From Oscillatoriales cyanobacterium PMM_0019 (GTDB lineage Bacteria > Cyanobacteriota > Cyanobacteriia > Cyanobacteriales > CASBRB01): a DNA stretch of 36,034 bases. Shown here piece by piece: positions 31,347 to 36,034 of the stretch; position 1 is the first letter of the stretch, and each line of letters starts with the position of its first letter. The position numbers and the translations under genes are program-made. Below the pieces are notes generated by a model. That model was not told where the DNA came from, did no database searches, and was given only the letters and a program-made list of their open reading frames with translations. The stretch spans positions 1 through 36,034 of the forward strand of contig CASBRB010000215.1 in assembly GCA_949127975.1 (NCBI GenBank), read 5' to 3'.

Positions 31347-31674
31347 GTTATGACTCCTCGGTTCTTGCAGTTACATAATCTTTAATCGCCTGAGTCTAGA
31401 GATTTTATGCAAATGCCAAAAAAATTTTTTGGAGGTAGGGGCAATTCCCCTGCTCTGCCTGGGAACGCTGCTGATGGAGGCTGTGCCTCCAATTTCTACA
31501 CTGTAGGTTGGGTTGAGGCACGAAACCCAACACCCAAGTATCTGTTGGGTTTAGCTCCCGCGAAAAATCAGGTGAGATGTGCGATCCTGAAAACTAATCG
31601 GGCAAGAACTCAAGGTCAAGAGTTTCTTCAATAGGGATTATCGCCAAAAATCTGATGACTGACGCACCCTACAG
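31347..31674. other. Repeat-rich intergenic region
   Basis: It contains one copy of the 120-bp direct repeat (31368-31487). A GTAGGTTGGGTTGAGG...CCCAACACCC...TTGGGTTTAG inverted-repeat element (about 31503-31552) is also present. The 75-aa ORF here is a translation of these repeats, not a gene. Confidence 0.55.
31368..31487 (+). repeat. About 120-bp direct repeat, copy 1
   Basis: It begins CAGTTACATAATCTTTAATC and ends ...GATGGAGGCTGTGCC. It is closely matched by 35563-35683 in the same orientation. The two copies bracket the CHAT/membrane gene pair. Confidence 0.75.
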
Positions 31675-34653
31675 CTACATACCTCTGGAAATACCGCCTA
31701 ATGAATCCCAAGTAGGTGGAATTTCAGCCGGGTTTTGACAAATTACAGGTAGCCAAGAAGCACAAGGAAAGTAATTTTCTAACCCTTGCAATTTTTCCCG
31801 CGCTTCTCGCACTGCTAGATAGAAAGATTTACCACTTGCAAAGGCGGTGAGAAAGTTATTCAAAAAATTTTGTGCGACTCCATCGGGTACTAATTCCCGC
31901 ATGACGATAATTTGGGGAATGTGCAAAGAAGCGAGTTGATTGGCTAATCCTAAACCATCGCAAGAATTGAAAATCGCTATCTGCAAACCAAAATCAATGG
32001 CTTGTCTGAGAGCATTTTCTAATTCAGGAATAGTTATCTTATCGGTATCGTTGATCTCAATATAACCGTTGCTGCCATCCATTGTGCTGGAACTGTGACC
32101 GGAAAAACAGAGGATATCCCAGCCTTTTTCTGACCACAAGTTTTCATCTAATTGTTGGCGATTGGGCTTGTCAAGAAAGGCTGGTTCCGCATCAATTTTG
32201 GCTATTAACTGTCTTTCTTTATGGAGATTAAGTCCTCGATCATTGCCCAAAATTGATAAAATTCTGATTCTGTTTCTAGGGGCAGCAGTTTTTAAACTTC
32301 GGTCATAAAAAGGTGAACTAAAAGCAACTTCAGCTTTGCGGTAAGGCTTGAAAAAATCCCACAGATGCCAAGGCAATCGTCGCACATCGATATTTTCTGA
32401 TTGGATGATTACCTGGATTTCATCAGAACGGTTGAATTTTTCGCGCAAGATCCTATCAATTGGCAAAAATTGCTCGGCATTGAGCCATTTATTTAGTTTT
32501 TCTTCTAAATCTTCAGCTAATTTCTCAAGATCTAATCCTAATTGAGAACAATTGGTTTCAGATTTCTTTTTATCCATCCGACTAGATTTTTTAAGTTCAT
32601 CAATAAACCGGTTATATTGTGACTGCCAATGATGATAAACTTCCACTATCTCTGGTGCTGGTAGCAATTTACCTGAATGTTGAATTGGCAGTCTGTCACC
32701 CTTAGTCCAAATTTGAGCGATGACAGAAGGAAATCCTTTCTCAAAGTCGCCAATTCCCAGTGTAAGGATAACTAAATTAACTGCTGTTTGGCGTTCGGCT
32801 ATAGCTTTAACTTCCTGTTCGTTAACGGGAAGGTTAACGGCTGTTTTCGCCAGGATATCAATAATTTTTTCCATATTGGAATTTTGCCGAATCTCCCTCT
32901 GGCGATGGTCTTCTAGCTGCTGGCGATAAAGTATAATCTGCTCGTCTTTACTTTCTAGTTTGTCTTGATATTTTTCCTCTATGGCTTTCAGCGCAAGTTC
33001 GTAGTTTTGGGTAAACTCTTTGTGTATCTTTCCCTTGTTGGCATTGGGGGGAATGTTGACTCGCACAACCACAACGCCATCGCCTTTGTTTTCAATGCTC
33101 TGGACAGCTATTTCAGTACCTTCACTTTCAACTAGCTCAGTTTGTACTTTGTCAAAAGCTAGGGTAAAGGCTTTCCAATCAACGCCATTGCGGAAGATTA
33201 AGTCAACAGTAGTTAGAACTTTTTGGAATAGTTTGGTAAATTCTCCGGGTGCAAATTCGCCACTGCTCGGACGGCGTTCGCGGTCATCGGTTCTGGGTTT
33301 TGGATCTTCTAAAAGATAAATAAATCGACAATCAACATTATCTATTTTGGTGTTACTTTCAATATTCCACGCTTCCACACAAGCGCCTGTCATTTGAGCG
33401 TTGGTAAAGTCAGTGCCAATTGCTTCAGTGAGGGTTAATTTTGCCTCTTCTAAATTCGCTCTTTGGAAAATCGCATCACTGATATTCGCTCTTTTAAGAT
33501 TAGCCTTTCTGAGCTTTGCGTCTATCAAGTTGGCACCACGCAGATCGGCTCCGATATAAGATTTTTGGTCACCATTGAGGGTAACAAGTAATATCCGTAC
33601 AGCATCGTTTGTTAGGATAGAGTTGCCAAGTTTTGCAAATCCTAAATCTTTAGCATTGTGCCAACGAACTTGAGTCAAAACAGTTTCTTGTTGTTTAATT
33701 CGGTCAAAATTCACAGTTCTAAGAGTAGACCCGGATAAGTCTACTTGACTAAGATCTGCTCCTCGAAAATTTGTGCTAAAAAAACCAGCAAAGAAGATTC
33801 CAGCATTTCTTGTAGATAACCAAGTGGGATTACATTCTATAGCTCCTTTACCACAGAACCATCCAATGATGATTGGCGAAATTGAAATCATTAAACTTGG
33901 GATAAGCATTAACCGTTCTGATACAGTTAAAAGACCAGCTATAATTCCTAAAAATCCAAAACCAATAGATAAATCACTTACAACATATTTATAAGTCAAG
34001 TAAGCAAAAGTCTTTGTAATAGAGAGACCTGTTACTATACCCTGTCCCAAGCCTACTATCACTAAAACAATTATTAGATACTTAGAAATATTGTAAATAC
34101 CAATATGAGGAGCAAAATTTACAATTGTTAATAAAACAAATCTTACACTTCCTAAAATACCTAGTATAAGCCCTAAAGCCGCTGTCAAAATAGCTATCAG
34201 ATTTGCTATTGTCAGTTTCAATCCAAATATCCCACGTTTAGAGAGTTGTTGGCTTGTCCAAGTTATTAAAAACAGTATCGTAGTAGTAACTATCCACAAA
34301 GAAATAGAGGCTATTAGAGGTTGAAAGATATTAGGCTCCAAAAATCTAAATAGCAAAATACCGGAGATTGCTGCTAAAGCACAACCCGCGAAAGAGATTA
34401 AAAGAGATGCCGTCATTAAAGTGAAGCCAAGGGAAGGAGGTATCCCAGCTTCAACCTCAACAAGTTTTGCCTTAGTTAAGTTGGCTTTTGAGAAATTTGT
34501 TCCTCTAATATCAGAGCCGCTTAAATCTATACCTACAAGGGTTTGACCCTTAAAATTTAATCCTCTTAGATCGCTATTTTTGAAATTTCTTTCTCCCGAT
34601 TCATATCTCTGCAATACATCCTCGATACTTCGTCTTAGTTTTTTAGTTTTCAT
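31675..34653 (-). CDS. Membrane-anchored pentapeptide-repeat CHAT protease (992 aa)
   Basis: Order by residue: charged helix (1-25), pentapeptide repeats (26-65; SDLRGLNFKGQTLVGIDLSG), about six hydrophobic membrane helices (about 75-270), second pentapeptide block (290-430; GADLRGANLIDAKLRKANL), a linker (440-530), coiled coil (545-595), the recurring N-terminal module (about 625-690; NLVILTLGIGDFEKGF), then CHAT with His853 (CFSGHSSS) and Cys898 (FNSCDGLG). The dyad is intact, so this should be a caspase/separase-clan protease held at a membrane. It overlaps the preceding gene by ATGA, with AGGAG inside that gene. No ATPase or TPR is present, so activation probably comes through the membrane or pentapeptide part. 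Confidence 0.88.
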   Translation of the reverse strand: MKTKKLRRSIEDVLQRYESGERNFKNSDLRGLNFKGQTLVGIDLSGSDIRGTNFSKANLTKAKLVEVEAGIPPSLGFTLMTASLLISFAGCALAAISGILLFRFLEPNIFQPLIASISLWIVTTTILFLITWTSQQLSKRGIFGLKLTIANLIAILTAALGLILGILGSVRFVLLTIVNFAPHIGIYNISKYLIIVLVIVGLGQGIVTGLSITKTFAYLTYKYVVSDLSIGFGFLGIIAGLLTVSERLMLIPSLMISISPIIIGWFCGKGAIECNPTWLSTRNAGIFFAGFFSTNFRGADLSQVDLSGSTLRTVNFDRIKQQETVLTQVRWHNAKDLGFAKLGNSILTNDAVRILLVTLNGDQKSYIGADLRGANLIDAKLRKANLKRANISDAIFQRANLEEAKLTLTEAIGTDFTNAQMTGACVEAWNIESNTKIDNVDCRFIYLLEDPKPRTDDRERRPSSGEFAPGEFTKLFQKVLTTVDLIFRNGVDWKAFTLAFDKVQTELVESEGTEIAVQSIENKGDGVVVVRVNIPPNANKGKIHKEFTQNYELALKAIEEKYQDKLESKDEQIILYRQQLEDHRQREIRQNSNMEKIIDILAKTAVNLPVNEQEVKAIAERQTAVNLVILTLGIGDFEKGFPSVIAQIWTKGDRLPIQHSGKLLPAPEIVEVYHHWQSQYNRFIDELKKSSRMDKKKSETNCSQLGLDLEKLAEDLEEKLNKWLNAEQFLPIDRILREKFNRSDEIQVIIQSENIDVRRLPWHLWDFFKPYRKAEVAFSSPFYDRSLKTAAPRNRIRILSILGNDRGLNLHKERQLIAKIDAEPAFLDKPNRQQLDENLWSEKGWDILCFSGHSSSTMDGSNGYIEINDTDKITIPELENALRQAIDFGLQIAIFNSCDGLGLANQLASLHIPQIIVMRELVPDGVAQNFLNNFLTAFASGKSFYLAVREAREKLQGLENYFPCASWLPVICQNPAEIPPTWDSLGGISRGM

Positions 34654-34696
34654 AAGGTTTTGCTCCTAAAATTTAATCCTCTTATATCGCTATTTT
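34552..34696 (-). repeat. Two copies of a 29-base pentapeptide-coding repeat
   Basis: 34552-34580 and 34668-34696 differ at about one base and encode NSDLRGLNF and NSDIRGLNF in the CHAT protein and the preceding gene, respectively. The end of the 194-aa gene is thus a duplicate of the start of the CHAT gene's pentapeptide block. Confidence 0.7.
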
Positions 34697-35234
34697 GGAT
34701 GTTTTTTTTTAATAGATCTAACGCATTATTTAAATTTATGTATTCATATCCGGGAAGCTTTAATGAAAAACACAAAGCATCTATATAATGCTGAAATCCA
34801 ATTGAAACAATAGCTATTTCCCATTGAGTCTCTTTAGAATAATATACTTTTATTGCATAAGAAGTATTATCTAATTTTATCTCCCAAGCTTGTTCATGAC
34901 TTACTGTAAACACTTTTTGCATTCCTTGGATAAGGGCTTTAGCTTGGCTTTCATCTAACCTTGAAAATTCAGGGCTATACGGTTCTACATCTACATCAAT
35001 ATATTTTAAAGATAAATGTCTAAGTGCCATCAAAATTGCACTAGCTAATTGTTTAGAAAAAGTATCTTTATATGATACCTCAATACCTTGAAATTTAAAA
35101 ATGCCTTTTGAATCCACGTCATAAACTGATAATTTCTTAAATAAGGTGCTTTGGATAGATAGTAAAATACATAAGCTCACAATAAAAAGAAAGGAGGAAG
35201 TGATTTGTATTAACCTATATTTTATCAAATTCAT
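34650..35234 (-). CDS. Single-pass membrane protein ending in a pentapeptide stub (194 aa)
   Basis: One N-terminal hydrophobic helix (LIQITSSFLFIVSLCILLSI) anchors the protein. A soluble domain of about 150 residues (34-180) has no recognised family (FTVSHEQAWEIKLDNTSYAI, ETQWEIAIVSIGFQHYI). The last 15 residues, NSDIRGLNFRSKTL, are a single pentapeptide stretch copied from the next gene. It shares ATGA with the CHAT gene, so the two are translationally coupled. It may be a sensor or partner of the CHAT protease, or the remains of a longer fusion. The ribosome site is weak. Confidence 0.65.
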   Translation of the reverse strand: MNLIKYRLIQITSSFLFIVSLCILLSIQSTLFKKLSVYDVDSKGIFKFQGIEVSYKDTFSKQLASAILMALRHLSLKYIDVDVEPYSPEFSRLDESQAKALIQGMQKVFTVSHEQAWEIKLDNTSYAIKVYYSKETQWEIAIVSIGFQHYIDALCFSLKLPGYEYINLNNALDLLKKNIQNSDIRGLNFRSKTL

Positions 35235-35460
35235 TGCTCAAATAATATTTAATGGAGTAATGCACCTACCAGCGGATAGATTTATTATAGCTTGATCGCT
35301 CGATCGCGGCAACATCCCCTCCCCAAGTTCGCAGGCTAGGACGGCAGGCACATCGCCGGATACCAACAACGATCGCGCAAGGTGTAGGTTGGATTGAGGA
35401 ACAAAACCCAACGCCCAAGTATATCAGGACTTACGCAGCTACACTAAATATAGCGGTTCC

Positions 35461-35488
35461 TAGGGGCAATCCCCTGTGGTTGCCCCTA
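35461..35488. repeat. Inverted repeat TAGGGGCAA/TTGCCCCTA
   Basis: Perfect 9-bp arms around a 10-base loop. It is of the same sequence type as segments near 117-142, 31433 and 35633. Confidence 0.6.
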
Positions 35489-35519
35489 TATATGCCCAGT
35501 GTGCTACAGTACTGTATAT

Positions 35520-35547
35520 GTTGGGTTTCGCTACCGCTCAACCCAAC
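35520..35547. repeat. Inverted repeat GTTGGGTT/AACCCAAC
   Basis: Perfect 8-bp arms around a 12-base loop. Related elements lie near 31503-31552 and 35384-35420. It is a dispersed cyanobacterial intergenic repeat. Confidence 0.65.
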
Positions 35548-35562
35548 CTACAATTCTCCTGA

Positions 35563-35683
35563 CAGTTACATAATGTTTAATCGCCTAACTCGAGAGTTTT
35601 TATGCAAATGCCCAAAAAAAGTTTTTTGGAGGTAGGGGCAATCCCCCTGCTCTACCTGGGAACGCTGCTGATGGAGGCTGTGC
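35563..35683 (+). repeat. About 120-bp direct repeat, copy 2
   Basis: It begins CAGTTACATAATGTTTAATC and ends GATGGAGGCTGTGCG. It matches 31368-31487 with few differences and no large gaps. Confidence 0.75.
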
Positions 35684-35745
35684 GTAAGTCCTGATAAAAT
35701 TGAAATGTTGACGATTTCAGCATTTTGCTGTTCGAGGAAAAGAAA

Positions 35746-35958
35746 ATGAACTTGACCATAGAAACCGAAATTGAAGAGGATGGGCGCTGGATAGCAGAAT
35801 TAATAGAACTACCGGGCGTCTTAACCTACGGAAACAGTCGTGAGGAAGCCGTTATCAAAGTTCAATCCTTAGCGTTGAGAGTACTGGCAGAAAAGCTTGA
35901 GCATCAAGAAATAACAGAGCAACTGCAAAGCCTGTTTTTCGCAAGCACAACTGCCTAA
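35746..35958 (+). CDS. HicB-like antitoxin (70 aa)
   Basis: I use the ATG at 35746, with GAGG ten bases upstream, rather than the TTG at 35725. The fold signature is TIETEIEEDGRWIAELIELPGVLTYGNSREEAVIKVQSLAL, the HicB partial RNase-H-like domain, followed by a helix. No HicA gene precedes it within the repeats, and none is visible in the last 76 bases. The toxin could lie beyond the window, or this is a solitary antitoxin. Confidence 0.78.
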   Translation: MNLTIETEIEEDGRWIAELIELPGVLTYGNSREEAVIKVQSLALRVLAEKLEHQEITEQLQSLFFASTTA

Positions 35959-36034
35959 CAGTCTAACAGTGCTTTTTGGGCAATGGGAACACTAGGTATA
36001 GCAAGTCTAAATCATTTATAAAAATACCCTCACC

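Larger units (their letters stand above)
35235..35745. other. Repeat-rich intergenic region
   Basis: It contains a GGTTGGATTGAGG...CCCAACGCCCAAG element (about 35384-35420), a hairpin TAGGGGCAA/TTGCCCCTA (35461-35488), a hairpin GTTGGGTT/AACCCAAC (35520-35547) and the second long direct repeat. No gene was found before the HicB-like ORF. Confidence 0.6.

Noticed and set aside
31407-31634. 75-aa plus-strand ORF
   Set aside because: It translates the direct repeat and the GTTGGGTT element; the other repeat copy lacks the same ORF.
33020-33319. 99-aa plus-strand ORF
   Set aside because: Antisense of the CHAT protein linker; no family resemblance.
35461-35547. Possible CRISPR array
   Set aside because: The repeats are inverted, differ in sequence and are not regularly spaced; they are dispersed intergenic hairpins.

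Overview
The window is cyanobacterial. The octamer GCGATCGC (HIP1) recurs throughout. Several gene families are typical of, or largely confined to, filamentous cyanobacteria: DUF1822 proteins, CHAT proteases fused to NB-ARC/TPR or pentapeptide modules, a four-cysteine Ser/Thr kinase, an HTH/NB-ARC ATPase and PEP-CTERM. The intergenic repeats (GTTGGGTT...AACCCAAC, TAGGGGCAA...TTGCCCCTA) are of the kind seen in large filamentous genomes. I cannot name the species. No tRNA, rRNA, CRISPR array or insertion sequence was recognised.

Left part (1-9.3 kb). This is a worn accessory region. It holds a DUF433 remnant, two small co-oriented unknown genes, a TPR-like remnant, and a hicA/hicB pair whose hicA has an out-of-frame internal deletion. 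A sigma-70-like gene coupled to a DUF1822 gene follows. Next is a forward pair: a small protein with a SGHYRP effector-type motif and an unknown partner. A CHAT-NB-ARC protein whose TPR tail has been thrown out of frame closes the region.

Centre (9.3-21.4 kb, all minus strand). This is a compact biosynthetic gene cluster built on 4-hydroxybenzoate. In transcription order it reads: DAHP synthase, chorismate lyase, AMP-dependent aryl ligase, free-standing acyl carrier protein, a C-PCP-TE protein with no adenylation domain, a flavin-dependent halogenase-type enzyme, a PobA-type 4-hydroxybenzoate 3-hydroxylase, a double-cupin protein with a PEP-CTERM tail, and (after a gap) a glutathione S-transferase. 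The predicted logic is to raise shikimate flux, cut chorismate to 4-hydroxybenzoate, load it on the ACP, chlorinate and/or hydroxylate the ring, condense and release. The product is unknown. A small unknown gene with a good promoter and a two-hairpin leader lie upstream.

Right-centre (21.6-25.9 kb). An HTH/NB-ARC ATPase and a membrane Ser/Thr kinase with TPRs are read forward. A small secreted protein, a small helical protein and a 3'-truncated DUF433 gene follow.

Right part (25.9-36 kb, mostly minus strand). A CHAT-related operon reads: sigma-like regulator, DUF1822, short CHAT N-terminal module, P-loop ATPase, TPR-DUF1822 C-terminal domain, then a broken CHAT N-terminal module. A membrane protein and a pentapeptide-membrane-CHAT protease come next, bracketed by about 120-bp direct repeats, and a HicB-like antitoxin ends the window. 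The recurrent combination of sigma-like gene, DUF1822 and the CHAT N-terminal module, assembled with ATPase, NB-ARC or membrane parts, is the best candidate for an undescribed system besides the biosynthetic cluster. Its function (regulation, stress-induced proteolysis or defence) is inference only.
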